This document shows, one piece after another, positions 1 to 10,040 of a stretch of DNA of 64,000 bases. This stretch comes from Betaproteobacteria bacterium GR16-43 (GTDB lineage: Bacteria > Pseudomonadota > Gammaproteobacteria > Burkholderiales > Usitatibacteraceae). Both the position numbers and the translations under genes were made by a program. The DNA is taken from contig CP019169.1 in assembly GCA_001953215.1 (NCBI GenBank), positions 2,666,001-2,730,000 on the forward strand, given 5' to 3'. Position 1 is the first letter of the stretch, and each line of letters starts with the position of its first letter. Below the pieces are notes generated by a model. It saw nothing but the letters and a program-made list of their open reading frames with translations. It was not told the DNA's origin and ran no database searches.

Positions 1-3000
1 CCTTCGTTTCCATCTACGTGCCGCCGGGGCAGCACGCGCTGCGCTGGCGCTTCACCAACAGCGGCACCGAACCCAGCTACTCCGAAGACCGCATGTGGGT
101 GGACGAGATCACGCTGCCGTCGCAGCCCGCGGCCAACATCTCGCACCTGGCCTACATCGCCAACACGGGCGTGAATACGCTCTCGGCGATCGACGTGCGC
201 ACCAATAACGTCGTCTCCACCCTGCCGGTGTGCGCCAGCCCGAAAGGTGTCGCCGTGCATCCGAACGGCCTCAAGGCGTACGTGGTCTGCAGCTCGGGCA
301 GCGTCGCGGTGGTCGACACGGTGATGAATACCGTCATCAAGACGCTCTCGCCGGGCAGCAACCCCCACAGCGTGGCGGTCACGCCCGACGGGACGCGCGC
401 CTACGTGACGCACTTCAACCTGGGGCAGGTCTCCGTGATCGACACGGCGACCGACACGCTGCTCCCGCCGATCCCGGCGACCGGCGCGAGCGGCATCGAT
501 ATCAACCGCGCAGGCACGCGCGCCTACGTCTCGAGGGCCAACGGCAGCGAGGTGCACGCGATCGACCTCACCACGGGCACGTCGCTGGGCAGCGTGCTGT
601 GGAGCTTCAACCCGTACAACCCGATCGGCATCGCGGTCGCCCAGGACACGAACAAGGTCTACTCGGTCGCCAACCAGAACGGCAACGTGAAGATCTACGA
701 CGCGAACACCAACACGTACCCGACCTGGATTGCGGTCGGCGGACAGCCCGTGGGCATCGCGCTGCATGACGGAACGCGTCGCGGCTACGTCACCACCGGC
801 ACGGGCGGCACGCTCGCGGTGGTCGACCTGAACACCAACGGCGTCATCGCCCAGGTTCCAGTCGGTTCGGGCTACGGTGTCGCGGTGACCGCCGACGGCG
901 GCCGCGCATACGTGCTCGACGGTTCCAATGGCACCGTGAAGGTCGTCGACACGAACCTGCTGCAGGTCATCGCGACGGTGAGCGTCGGATCGAGCTCGGC
1001 CGGGCTCGGCAAGTTCATCAAGCCGGCCACGGTGGCCGCGCCGCCCACCGACATCATCGCGGGACCGGGCAACGAGAACATCACGCTCACGTTCCCCGCG
1101 ACCGTCAACGACGGCGGCATGCCGGTCATCCGCTACGAGGCCACCTGCCAGCCCGGCAATGTGACGGCCAGCGCCACGGGCACGACCATCGTCGTGAATG
1201 GCCTCGCCAACGGCGTAGCCTCGAGCTGCACGGTGCGCACCGTGAACGCGCGCGGCACCGGCCCGGCCTCGGCCGTCGCGAGCGCCACTCCGAACACGGG
1301 CACCACGATCATGAGCGCGAACGCGACCACGTTCACCGTGCTCTCCGCGGGCAGCTTCCGCGTCACCACGAGTGGCGTCACGCCGACGTCGTACACCGCC
1401 ACGGGCACGCTGCCCGCGGGCGTGGCACTGTCGGCGGGTGGCTTCATCACGGGCGCGCCGGCCAGCGGCACGGCGGGCGTCTATCCGTTCACGATCAACG
1501 CGATGAGCGGTGCGAGCGTCGCGGGCACGCAGTCCTTCACGTTGACCGTCGCGAAGATTCCGCAGGCGATCACGTACGAAGGCTTTCCCACGATGTCCGA
1601 GACCGGCGCGCCGGTGACGCTGGCCGCCACCGGCGGCGGATCGGGCAACCCGGTGACGTTCACGTCGGGCAGCCTCGGCGTCTGCACCGTCTCCGGCAAC
1701 GTCGTCACGATGGTCGACGGCGGCGTCTGCGTGATCCTCGCGGACCAGGCGGGAAGTACGGACTATTCGGCCGCGCCGCAGCGCCGCTCGGACACGACGA
1801 TCCGCTTCACGCAGACGGTGGCCTTCGCGCCCGCGCTCCCCGCGTCCAGCGGGCTGAACACCGCGGCTCGCGTCGAAGCGTGGACCAACCTGGGCGTCCG
1901 GGTGGCCACCTACGTCAGCACGCCGGACACCTGCTCGCAGGACAACTCGTATCCGCGCACGCTGTACTTCAACAAGCCCGGCACTTGCACGGTGTACGCC
2001 GACGGCCAGGCGGCCAGCAGCGTCCGCGATGCCGCTCCGCGCGTTTATGCGTCGGTCACCGTCCTGCGCGGCATCCAGCCGCTCGCGTTCATCAACAACG
2101 GCCCGATGCAGATCGGCGTGGCGGTCGCGAAGGTGCCGGCCACCAGCAACTCGATCTATCCGACGCAGCTCACGACCTCCACGCCCTCGATCTGCTCGGT
2201 GAGCGGCGTGATGGTGACGGCGCTGCAATTCGGCACGTGCACGCTCACGGCCACCGTGCCCGGTGACGCGACGTGGGAGACCGCGACGATCACGGGCTCG
2301 TTCTCGTCGCAGCTGGTCATGTCCGTGAATACCGTGCGGGAGATGACGGTCAAGCTGAACGACGGCCGCGTGATGGTCGCCGGCAGCCCCTACGCCGCAC
2401 CTGCGGCGATCTACGACCCCGTGACTGTGCAATGGACTGCGCTTCCGCCGATGGTCTCGGCGCGCGAGCGCGGGGCCGCCGTCGTGCTGGATGACGGGCG
2501 CGTGCTCGTCGCGGGTGGCCGGGACTGGTGGGGAACCGCCACGACGGCGCACCTCGCCGAGGTCTACAACCCGGCCACGAACGCGTGGTCTCCCGCGGGC
2601 AGCATGTCCACCGCGCGGGTCAGCTTCACGCTCACGAAGCTGGCCGACGGCCGCGTGCTCGCCGCCGGCGGCATCCCGGGTCTCGCGACCGCGTTGGCCG
2701 ACCTCTACGATCCCGCCACCAACACGTGGAGCCCCGCGGCCCCGATGGCGCAATCGCGCGGCAACCACACGGCCACGCTGCTGCCCGACGGGCGCGTGCT
2801 GGTGATCGGCGGCCTATCCGCCGCGAACGTGTATCGCACGCTCGCGGAGGTCTACGACCCGGCCAACAACACGTGGTCCGGCCACGGCACGACGGATGCG
2901 CGTGCATCGCACGCCGCGGTCCTGATGCCGGACGGCAAGGTCCTTGTCGCCGGCGGTACCGTGTACAACCAACTCACCAATGCCACCGCTTACCTCTACG

Positions 3001-6000
3001 ACACGGCCACGGGCGCGCAGACCGCCGCGGGCTCGCTGACGGTCCCGCGCGCGGATCACGGCATCGTGCGCATGGCCGACGGCCGCGTGATGGTCGCGGG
3101 CGGCTCCAACGGCGGGACCACGACGGAGATCTACGACCCTGTGCAGAACCAGTGGGCGACGTCGACGCAGCTCGTGGCCGCGCACAATCCGGCCGCCCTG
3201 ACGTTGCTCGACAGCGGCGCCGTCCTGGTTTCGGGCGGCGGCACGGCCGAGGTGTGGTCTCAAGGGCTGCTGATGTATGCGCCGGTGTTCCCGAATGCGC
3301 GCCTCGCCTGGGCCTACGGTCCGTTCACCCTCGGGGCGGGCGGCGGCACGCAGCCGTTCTCCTTTGCCGTGACCGGCGGTTCGCTGCCGCCGGGCGTGAC
3401 GCTCTCGACGGCCGGCGTGCTGCAGGGAACGCCCTCGCAACTCGGCACGTTCAACTTCACGGTGACGCTCACCGATGCGGCGAGCCTGTCGTCGTCGCGC
3501 GCGATGACGATCGTCGTCGATCCGGTCGCGTTCACGGTCACGCCCTCGGCGGGCCCGAACGGCGGCATCAACCCGAACTATCCGAGGACGGTGACGCAAG
3601 GTGCCACGACGACGTTCATCGTCGGGGCCGTGACGGGCTACTCCCCGACGGTGGGCGGCACGTGCGGCGGAAGCCTCTCGGGCGCCACGTACACCACCGC
3701 GCCGATCACCGCCGACTGCACCGTCGCGGCGACGTTCACGCAAGTGGCGTTCCCGCCGTCCGCGCCGACGGGCGTCTCCGCGGTGGCCGGCAATTATTCG
3801 GCCGTCGTCACGTTCACGCCGCCGGCGAACAACGGTGGCATGCCGGTGAGCCTCTACACGGCGATCTGCGAGCAGCAAGACATGTACGGCGGAACCATGG
3901 CCACGGTGCAGGCGACCGGCTACAGCTCGCCCGTCACGGTCACCGGCCTGAATTCGGGACGCGCCACGTACTGCAAGGTCCTCGCGAGCAACGCGATGGG
4001 CGCGGGTCCCGCGTCGGCGTGGTCGAACATGGTCGTGCCGACCGTGCCGCTGTCGACGGTCAACGTGTCGGTACCCACGGGCGTGGCGGGCGGGACCGTC
4101 ACGTCGACGGATCCGGCGGGCGCGTACAACTGCCCGGGCGATTGCACGGAGCAGATCATCCCGGGCTCGTACGTGACGCTCGTCGCGACGCCGGCCGCCG
4201 GCCGCCTCTTCAGCGGATGGGTCTTGTCCAGCGGCATGATGTGCAACTACGAAGGCGGCGGCGCGAGCGGCGGCAACAACACGCCCACGTGCCGGGTGCA
4301 GATCGGTGGGGGCGGAACGACGACGATCACGGCGGTTTTCGTGGTCAATCCCACCCAACCCACCGCGCCCTTCCTGGTCGACATCTGGGCGGGTGTCGGA
4401 ACCGTGAACGCGCGTGTGCTGCCGAAGCTCGGCGGCGGCACGCCGATCACGGGCTACACGATGATCTGCTACGCGATCACCGCGCCGACCGTTCCCGTGG
4501 GCACGGTGACCTCGCCCACCACGAGCATCACGATGTCGGGCCTCACGCCGGGCATCGGGGTCAAGTGCAAGGTGGCCGCGGTCAACGCCGTCAATACCGG
4601 CGCGTATAGCGAGTTCACCACTCCGGTGGTGCCGCTGACCGGGAGCGCGCTGCTTTCGGTGGCCAAGGCCGGTACGGGCGCGGGCACGGTGACTTCCGAC
4701 ATCGTCGGCATCAACTGCGGCACGGATTGCGAAGAGCCGTACTCGCTCGGCCAGATCGTGACGCTCACGGCCTCTCCGACGGTGGGCTCGACATTCACCG
4801 GCTGGAGCGGCGGCACCGGGAGTGCCAGCTGCACCGGTACCGGCCCGTGCACGATCACGATCGGTGCTTCGTCGTCGATCACCGCGACCTTTACGCCGCC
4901 GGTGTCGTACTCGGTGACTTCGAGCGCGGGCGCGCACGGCAGCATCGCGCCGGCGTCCACGCAGACGGTGCCGTACAACACGCCGCTCACTTTCACGGTG
5001 ACACCCGACTTCGGCTACGTGCCGCGCGTCGGCGGCACCTGCGGCGGCTCGCTCGTGGGCACGACGTTCACGACGCCGTCGATCAACGGCAACTGCACGG
5101 TGGCGGTGACGTTCGAGGTTCCGTCCGAAGTCCGGATGGACTTCGATGCGAGTGCGAAGTCCGACATCCTGTGGCGCCATACGGACGGCACGCACGCGAT
5201 CTGGCTGATGGACGGGACGACGATTGCCAGCAGCGCGAACATCTTCCCGGCGGGCACCGCCTGGCAGGTGGCGTTCGTGACCGATCTTTCCGGAGACGGC
5301 AAGAGCGATCTCGTGTGGCAGAACCCGGATGGGCGCGTCACCGTGTACCTGATGGACGGCCTCACGGCGCCAACCAAGGTGAACCTCTTCGCCGCGGCCG
5401 CGGGCTGGACGGTGAGCGCGGTGGGGGATCTGAACGGCGACGGCAAGGCGGACCTGTTGCTGAAGAACACGGACGGCACGGTGTCCGCGGCGCTGATGGA
5501 CGGTGGAACGATCACCACGCAAGGCACATTGCTTGCGGCGGGATCGGGGTGGACGGTCGTGAAAACCGCCGACTTCGATGGCGACGGCAAGGACGACCTG
5601 GTCCTCGTGCACACGGACGGCAGCGTGCAGATCGCGCTGATGGACGGGCTCACGACGAAGAGCTCGGCCACGGTGATGGGTGCGGGCTCGGGTTGGACGC
5701 TGAAGGAAGCCGTCGACACCGACGGCGACGGCAAGGCCGACCTCGTGTGGCAACACACGGACGGCACCGTGGGCGTGTGGCTGATGCACGGCCTCACGAC
5801 CGCGGCGAGCTCCACGCTGCTGGGCCCCGGCACCGGGTGGGTGGTCACGCGCGCCGGCGACTTCAACGCCGACGGGCGCATCGACCTGCTGCTGGAGAAC
5901 ACCGACGGTCGCGCCGCGATCTGCCTCATGGATGGCGCGACGATCGTGGCGCCGATCCAGATCCTGAACGGCGGCGGCTGGTCGGTGAAGCGGGTGCAGG

Positions 6001-6149
6001 ACATGAACGCCGACGGCAAGGCGGACATCGTTTGGCAGAACGCGGACGGCCGTGTCGCGGTGTGGCTGATGAACGGCGCGGTGGTCGTGTCCGGCCTCGA
6101 GGTCCTCGGGGCGGGCACCGGCTGGAGCGTGTCGACGGCGGGGCAATAA
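1..6149 (+). CDS. Giant exported multi-propeller protein with C-terminal VCBS/FG-GAP propeller (5' end outside window)
   Basis: The reading frame is open from the left edge (first full codon at base 3), so the signal peptide and true start lie outside; the GTG at 18 is probably internal. In order it shows: seven YVTN-type blades (about 143-1020, 'AYV' strands), a fibronectin III-like domain, an Ig-like putative domain, Cys-containing Ig-like repeats (to about 2290), seven kelch-type blades ('DGRVLVAGG', 2340-3260), further Ig-like and FN3 domains alternating with InlB-B-like repeats, and a seven-bladed FG-GAP/VCBS propeller (5135-6146). Such domains bind ligands or calcium outside the cell; the actual ligand is unknown. 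It is the only one of the nine VCBS paralogues on the plus strand. An ECF sigma factor follows 92 bp downstream. Product class is secure; function is inferred. Confidence 0.85.
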   Translation, partial: FVSIYVPPGQHALRWRFTNSGTEPSYSEDRMWVDEITLPSQPAANISHLAYIANTGVNTLSAIDVRTNNVVSTLPVCASPKGVAVHPNGLKAYVVCSSGSVAVVDTVMNTVIKTLSPGSNPHSVAVTPDGTRAYVTHFNLGQVSVIDTATDTLLPPIPATGASGIDINRAGTRAYVSRANGSEVHAIDLTTGTSLGSVLWSFNPYNPIGIAVAQDTNKVYSVANQNGNVKIYDANTNTYPTWIAVGGQPVGIALHDGTRRGYVTTGTGGTLAVVDLNTNGVIAQVPVGSGYGVAVTADGGRAYVLDGSNGTVKVVDTNLLQVIATVSVGSSSAGLGKFIKPATVAAPPTDIIAGPGNENITLTFPATVNDGGMPVIRYEATCQPGNVTASATGTTIVVNGLANGVASSCTVRTVNARGTGPASAVASATPNTGTTIMSANATTFTVLSAGSFRVTTSGVTPTSYTATGTLPAGVALSAGGFITGAPASGTAGVYPFTINAMSGASVAGTQSFTLTVAKIPQAITYEGFPTMSETGAPVTLAATGGGSGNPVTFTSGSLGVCTVSGNVVTMVDGGVCVILADQAGSTDYSAAPQRRSDTTIRFTQTVAFAPALPASSGLNTAARVEAWTNLGVRVATYVSTPDTCSQDNSYPRTLYFNKPGTCTVYADGQAASSVRDAAPRVYASVTVLRGIQPLAFINNGPMQIGVAVAKVPATSNSIYPTQLTTSTPSICSVSGVMVTALQFGTCTLTATVPGDATWETATITGSFSSQLVMSVNTVREMTVKLNDGRVMVAGSPYAAPAAIYDPVTVQWTALPPMVSARERGAAVVLDDGRVLVAGGRDWWGTATTAHLAEVYNPATNAWSPAGSMSTARVSFTLTKLADGRVLAAGGIPGLATALADLYDPATNTWSPAAPMAQSRGNHTATLLPDGRVLVIGGLSAANVYRTLAEVYDPANNTWSGHGTTDARASHAAVLMPDGKVLVAGGTVYNQLTNATAYLYDTATGAQTAAGSLTVPRADHGIVRMADGRVMVAGGSNGGTTTEIYDPVQNQWATSTQLVAAHNPAALTLLDSGAVLVSGGGTAEVWSQGLLMYAPVFPNARLAWAYGPFTLGAGGGTQPFSFAVTGGSLPPGVTLSTAGVLQGTPSQLGTFNFTVTLTDAASLSSSRAMTIVVDPVAFTVTPSAGPNGGINPNYPRTVTQGATTTFIVGAVTGYSPTVGGTCGGSLSGATYTTAPITADCTVAATFTQVAFPPSAPTGVSAVAGNYSAVVTFTPPANNGGMPVSLYTAICEQQDMYGGTMATVQATGYSSPVTVTGLNSGRATYCKVLASNAMGAGPASAWSNMVVPTVPLSTVNVSVPTGVAGGTVTSTDPAGAYNCPGDCTEQIIPGSYVTLVATPAAGRLFSGWVLSSGMMCNYEGGGASGGNNTPTCRVQIGGGGTTTITAVFVVNPTQPTAPFLVDIWAGVGTVNARVLPKLGGGTPITGYTMICYAITAPTVPVGTVTSPTTSITMSGLTPGIGVKCKVAAVNAVNTGAYSEFTTPVVPLTGSALLSVAKAGTGAGTVTSDIVGINCGTDCEEPYSLGQIVTLTASPTVGSTFTGWSGGTGSASCTGTGPCTITIGASSSITATFTPPVSYSVTSSAGAHGSIAPASTQTVPYNTPLTFTVTPDFGYVPRVGGTCGGSLVGTTFTTPSINGNCTVAVTFEVPSEVRMDFDASAKSDILWRHTDGTHAIWLMDGTTIASSANIFPAGTAWQVAFVTDLSGDGKSDLVWQNPDGRVTVYLMDGLTAPTKVNLFAAAAGWTVSAVGDLNGDGKADLLLKNTDGTVSAALMDGGTITTQGTLLAAGSGWTVVKTADFDGDGKDDLVLVHTDGSVQIALMDGLTTKSSATVMGAGSGWTLKEAVDTDGDGKADLVWQHTDGTVGVWLMHGLTTAASSTLLGPGTGWVVTRAGDFNADGRIDLLLENTDGRAAICLMDGATIVAPIQILNGGGWSVKRVQDMNADGKADIVWQNADGRVAVWLMNGAVVVSGLEVLGAGTGWSVSTAGQ

Positions 6150-6241
6150 GTCGACCGCGGGCCGGCAAGGCGTGCGCCGGCTTTCCTGGGCCGGGCGGCG
6201 GAGGCATGTGACAATGGAGGCCCTCCATGACCGCCTGAGCC

Positions 6242-6817
6242 GTGACGGAACCCGCCCGCGATTCCCTGACCACGCTGCTGCACGCGTGGCGCGACGGCAG
6301 CGGCGCCGCCTTCGCCTCGCTGGTGGACCAGGTCTACGACCAGCTTCGCGCCATCGCCGGGCGCCGCCTCGGGCAGTTCGGGGGCGATGCCACGCTCTCG
6401 CCCACGGAGCTGGTGCACGAGGTCCTCATGAAGGCGATGCCCGCGCCGATGGCGTACAACGACCGCGCGCATTTCTTCGCCACGATGTCGCTCGCGATCC
6501 GCTCGATCCTCGTCGATCACGCGCGGGCTCGCGCCGCGGACAAGCGCGGTGGCGGCCGCGTCTTCGTGACGCTCACCGATGGGGAGGCCGGAGCCGGCGA
6601 GGAGTCGATGGCCTCGGACCTGCTCGCGCTGGACGAAGCGCTCGCGGGCCTGGAGAAGCTCGACGAGCGTTGCGGCCGCGTGATGCACCTCACGTACTTC
6701 GGGGGGCTCGAGCGTGAGCAGGTGGCCTCGGTGCTGGGTGTTTCCGTGCCGACGGTGACGCGCGACCTGCGCTTCGCCCGCGCGTGGGTGGCCAAGGCGA
6801 TGGCCGGGGATTCCTAG
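6242..6817 (+). CDS. ECF-subfamily RNA polymerase sigma factor (kinase-linked type)
   Basis: This 191-residue protein has sigma-70 region 2 (about residues 20-90, with 'SPTELVHEVLMKA' and 'FFATMSLAIRSILVDHARARAADKRGG') and region 4 (about 130-185, a helix-turn-helix near 'LEREQVASVLGVSVPTVTRD'). The pattern is that of the ECF group usually encoded beside a Ser/Thr kinase instead of an anti-sigma factor. The GTG at 6242 is chosen because the only nearby upstream in-frame ATG (6227) runs into a stop after three codons. The kinase gene starts at the base after its stop codon, so the two are co-translated. It probably directs polymerase to a small regulon, perhaps including the preceding VCBS gene; that target is inference. 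Confidence 0.9.
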   Translation: MTEPARDSLTTLLHAWRDGSGAAFASLVDQVYDQLRAIAGRRLGQFGGDATLSPTELVHEVLMKAMPAPMAYNDRAHFFATMSLAIRSILVDHARARAADKRGGGRVFVTLTDGEAGAGEESMASDLLALDEALAGLEKLDERCGRVMHLTYFGGLEREQVASVLGVSVPTVTRDLRFARAWVAKAMAGDS

Positions 6818-9742
6818 GTGGAGACGAACGACTTCGCGCAGGTCCGCAGCCTCTTCGACGCGGTCATCGAGTTGCCGCCCGAGGAGCGCGAGACGCGCCT
6901 GTGCGAACTGACGGACGACGGCGCCATTCGCGAGCGGGTGCGCTCGCTGCTCGCCGCGAGCGGTTCCACCACGCACATGTCGGAGCTGCTGCGCACCGCG
7001 ATCTCTTCCGCGTCGCGTCATCCGCAGCCCGGCGACGTGCTCGGCATCTGGCGCATCGAACGCGAGATCGGCGCGGGCGGCATGGGCAGCGTCTACCTCG
7101 TCGAGCGCGACGACGGCCACTACCGCAAGACCGCTGCGCTCAAGTTCGTGAAGGGCGTGCCGCGGCCCGAGTCGCTCGCCTACTTCACGCGCGAGCGCCA
7201 ACTGCTCGCCACGCTGGTGCACCCGAACATCGCCCGGCTGCTCGACGGCGGGGCGACGGCGATGGGCCAGCCGTACCTCGTGATGGAATTCGTGGAGGGC
7301 GCGGCGATCGACCGCGCGGCGCGCGAGCGGGGCTGGAGTCCGCACCAGGCGATCGAGGCGATGATCGAGGTCTGCGGCGCGATCGCCTTCGCCCACGGCC
7401 ACCTGGTCGTGCATTGCGACATCAAGCCCTCGAACATCCTGGTCGAGGCGGGCGGGCGTCCGATGCTGCTCGACTTCGGCATCGCGCGGCTTCTCGACGC
7501 CGCTCCTGCGAGCGATCCACCGGCGGGCGATCCGTCAGGGGAGGGCGTGCCCGGCAGCGCGGCGCCGACAATCGCGCGTGCCTTCACGCCGCGCTACGCG
7601 AGCCCCGAGCAACGGCGCGGCGAGGCGCTCTCCACGGCTACGGACGTCTTCAGCCTCGGTCGCCTCCTCGACGAACTCCTGGCGACGGCCCGGGGCTCGA
7701 AGCCGCTCGACGCGGAATTGCGCGCGATCGTCTCGCGCGCCACCGAAGAGGACCCCGCGCAGCGTTACGCGAGTGCCGCCGCGCTGGCGTCCGACCTGCG
7801 CCGCTACCTCGATCGCATGCCGCTCGAAGCGATGCCGGCCACGGCCACCTATCGCGTGCGCAAGTTCGCGCAGCGCCAATGGCCGGCCCTCGCGGGCGTG
7901 GCGCTCCTCGCCGTGGTCCTCGCGGGATCGGCCGTGCGCGTGCTCACGGAACGCGACCGCGCGCAATCGGCCGAGAAGGTCGCCGTCGCCGAGCGCGATG
8001 CGACACGGGCCGCGCGAGCCCAGGCCTTGCTCGACCGCGATGCCGCCAATGTCTCGCGCACCGACGCCGAACGCGAGCGCGACCGCACTTCCCTGGCCGA
8101 GCAGGCGGCGCTGCGCGAGCGGGACAGCGCCCGGCAGTCCGAAGACCGCGCCGTGGCCGAGCGCAACCGCGCGACCGCGGCGCAACAGTCGGCCGCGCAA
8201 TTCAACGCGTTCCTCCTCTCCATGTTCGAGAACGAGGAACTCGCCGACACCGACTCCCCCGACATCTCGGCGGTGCGCATCGTCGACGCGGCGGCCGGGC
8301 GCGTCGACCGCGAGCTCGCCAACCAGCCCGAGACCCAGGCGTCGATCTACCGCGCGCTGGGCGTCATCTACGGCAACCTGGGGCGCCCGCGCCAGGCGAT
8401 CGATGCGTTCACGCGCGCCATCGCGTTGGAACGCACGCTCGACCGGCCGCTCGTCCTGGCCGAGCTGCTCTCCCGCAACGCGACGCTGCGATCCAGCAAC
8501 GCCGAACCGGGGCTCGCCGAGAAGGACGCGCGCGAAGCGCTGGCCCTTCGCATTCGCCATGCGGGCCCGGAGTCGGCCGCGGCCTCCGACACCCAGATGA
8601 CGCTGGGCATCCTGCTCGCGAGGCTCCAGCGCTGGGACGAATCGCGCACGCTGCTCCTCGCCGCGCTCGCGACCAAGGAAAAGCTCGACGGGCGCGAGAG
8701 CATCCCCTTCGCCGAAGCGAATGTCGCGCTCGGCCGGTACTACAACCTGCAGCCCGGCTCGACGCGCGAGGCCTTGCCCTACCTCGACACGGCGCTCGGG
8801 ATCTACACGCGGCTCCTCGGCGAATCGTCCCGGCACGCCATGACCGCGCTCGCGGCGCGTGCGCTGGCGCTGCGCAAGCTGGGGCGCGTCGACGAAGCGG
8901 TGGCCGATCATCGCAAGGCAGTGGACCTGCGCCGGCAGAAGCACGGCGAGTCGAGCCTGCACGTGGCCAGCGCGATGCAGGGCCTGGGCGCCACGCTGTT
9001 CGAGGTCGGACGACCGCTCGATGCGACGCCCCCGCTGCGCGATGCCGTGGCCCTGCGCAAGAAGGTGGAGGCCACGCCATCGACGCTCCTCGGCGTGAAC
9101 CTCCTGCGCCTCGGCGAAGCGTGCGCGGCCTCGGGCGACACGGCCGGCGCCGATGCGGCGTTCACCGAAGCGCTCGCGATCCTGCGCAAGACCCTCCCGG
9201 CGGGCGATACCCTCATCGCGCGCGCGCTCTACTTCCAGGGGCAGAACCTCGTGCGCAGCGGACGAGCGGCGGAGGCGGGCGCGCCACTCGCCGAGTCCTA
9301 CGAGATGTGGCGCAAGCTCTTCGGCGAAAGCGGCAACACGACGGTCGACGTGAAGCTCGCCCGGGCCGAGCGCGACCTGGCGCTGGGCGACCTGGGTGGT
9401 GCGCACGAACGCATCGCTTCACTCGCCAAGGATGTCGAAACCCTTCCGGCAAAACGCATCGACTACCTCCGGCTTCGCGGACTCGAGGCCGTGCGCGCGG
9501 GGAACCTCGACGCCGGGCTCGCCGACCTGAAGGACGCCGAGGAACGCGCGCGCAAGGCGGGTGGCGATCGGGATCCTCGCGCTGCACGCATCGCGCTCGA
9601 TCGGGCACGCGTGCTCGTGGGTGCGGGACGCAAGGCCGAAGCCGCGGCACTCGCCGGAGAAATCGAAGGGAAGCTCACGCCGCAGCTCGTGCCTGAGGCT
9701 TCGGAACGTGTCGAGTTGAGGAAGCTGAAGTCAGGGTCGTGA
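6818..9742 (+). CDS. Membrane Ser/Thr protein kinase with C-terminal TPR domain
   Basis: The 974-residue protein has an N-terminal helical segment, a protein kinase domain (about 78-335), one membrane helix (about 354-376), a charged Arg/Glu/Ala-rich coiled-coil-like stretch (376-470) and tetratricopeptide-like repeats to the C-terminus. Catalytic elements are intact: glycine loop 'GAGGMGSVY' from about residue 86, Lys109, the catalytic loop 'HCDIKPSN' with Asp201, DFG at 219-221, and an activation segment ending in 'YASPEQ'. The GTG start directly abuts the stop of the sigma-factor gene. In related pairs the kinase controls its ECF sigma factor by phosphorylation; here that is inferred from the gene arrangement. 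The TPR part lies across the membrane from the kinase and may sense envelope ligands. Confidence 0.9.
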   Translation: METNDFAQVRSLFDAVIELPPEERETRLCELTDDGAIRERVRSLLAASGSTTHMSELLRTAISSASRHPQPGDVLGIWRIEREIGAGGMGSVYLVERDDGHYRKTAALKFVKGVPRPESLAYFTRERQLLATLVHPNIARLLDGGATAMGQPYLVMEFVEGAAIDRAARERGWSPHQAIEAMIEVCGAIAFAHGHLVVHCDIKPSNILVEAGGRPMLLDFGIARLLDAAPASDPPAGDPSGEGVPGSAAPTIARAFTPRYASPEQRRGEALSTATDVFSLGRLLDELLATARGSKPLDAELRAIVSRATEEDPAQRYASAAALASDLRRYLDRMPLEAMPATATYRVRKFAQRQWPALAGVALLAVVLAGSAVRVLTERDRAQSAEKVAVAERDATRAARAQALLDRDAANVSRTDAERERDRTSLAEQAALRERDSARQSEDRAVAERNRATAAQQSAAQFNAFLLSMFENEELADTDSPDISAVRIVDAAAGRVDRELANQPETQASIYRALGVIYGNLGRPRQAIDAFTRAIALERTLDRPLVLAELLSRNATLRSSNAEPGLAEKDAREALALRIRHAGPESAAASDTQMTLGILLARLQRWDESRTLLLAALATKEKLDGRESIPFAEANVALGRYYNLQPGSTREALPYLDTALGIYTRLLGESSRHAMTALAARALALRKLGRVDEAVADHRKAVDLRRQKHGESSLHVASAMQGLGATLFEVGRPLDATPPLRDAVALRKKVEATPSTLLGVNLLRLGEACAASGDTAGADAAFTEALAILRKTLPAGDTLIARALYFQGQNLVRSGRAAEAGAPLAESYEMWRKLFGESGNTTVDVKLARAERDLALGDLGGAHERIASLAKDVETLPAKRIDYLRLRGLEAVRAGNLDAGLADLKDAEERARKAGGDRDPRAARIALDRARVLVGAGRKAEAAALAGEIEGKLTPQLVPEASERVELRKLKSGS

Positions 9743-9876
9743 GGAAGGAAGCCGCCGTGCGCTCTCCATGGAAGGCCGCATGACGGTCTCCAAGATGTCG
9801 ATCGAGCTCGTGCACCCATTCGCGCATCGATCATCCCACGGACCCGACGAGCGTTGAGAGAGGTGATGCTCATCCA

Positions 9877-9905
9877 CATTTCATAAACGACTTGTTTATG
9901 AAATG
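9877..9905. promoter_or_regulatory. 12-bp perfect inverted repeat, possible operator
   Basis: In the 298-bp gap between the kinase gene and mltD the arms CATTTCATAAAC and GTTTATGAAATG face each other across a 5-bp loop (GACTT). The element is AT-rich in very GC-rich surroundings. It has no T-tract, so it does not look like a terminator. It resembles a repressor operator or a remnant of mobile DNA. The rest of the gap contains a GGATTCCCGC-type repeat and no convincing gene. Confidence 0.35.
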
Positions 9906-10005
9906 CGAAAAGCGATCCTCCGCACACGTGAAGCCCGAGCGGCTTCCTTCCGGAACCACCGTGGCGCGTCACCGAATTCTCCAGGTCGCGCGACGTCTTA
10001 TTCCT

Positions 10006-10030
10006 GGATTCCCGCGTACGCGGGAATGAC
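10006..10030 (-). repeat. REP-like palindromic repeat, GGATTCCCGC family
   Basis: GGATTCCCGC and GCGGGAATGAC flank a short centre, and bases 10008-10027 form a perfect 20-bp palindrome. The same element occurs in opposite orientation at 59219-59243. Both copies lie just downstream of a gene's stop codon. This family is widespread in proteobacterial intergenic DNA and may work as a 3' stem-loop. Confidence 0.7.
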
Positions 10031-10040
10031 GACGGCCCGG

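Noticed and set aside
2814-6146. 1110-codon minus-strand open frame opposite the first VCBS gene
   Set aside because: Its product is an Arg/His-rich string with no domain or signal; it is an antisense shadow of codon bias in GC-rich DNA.
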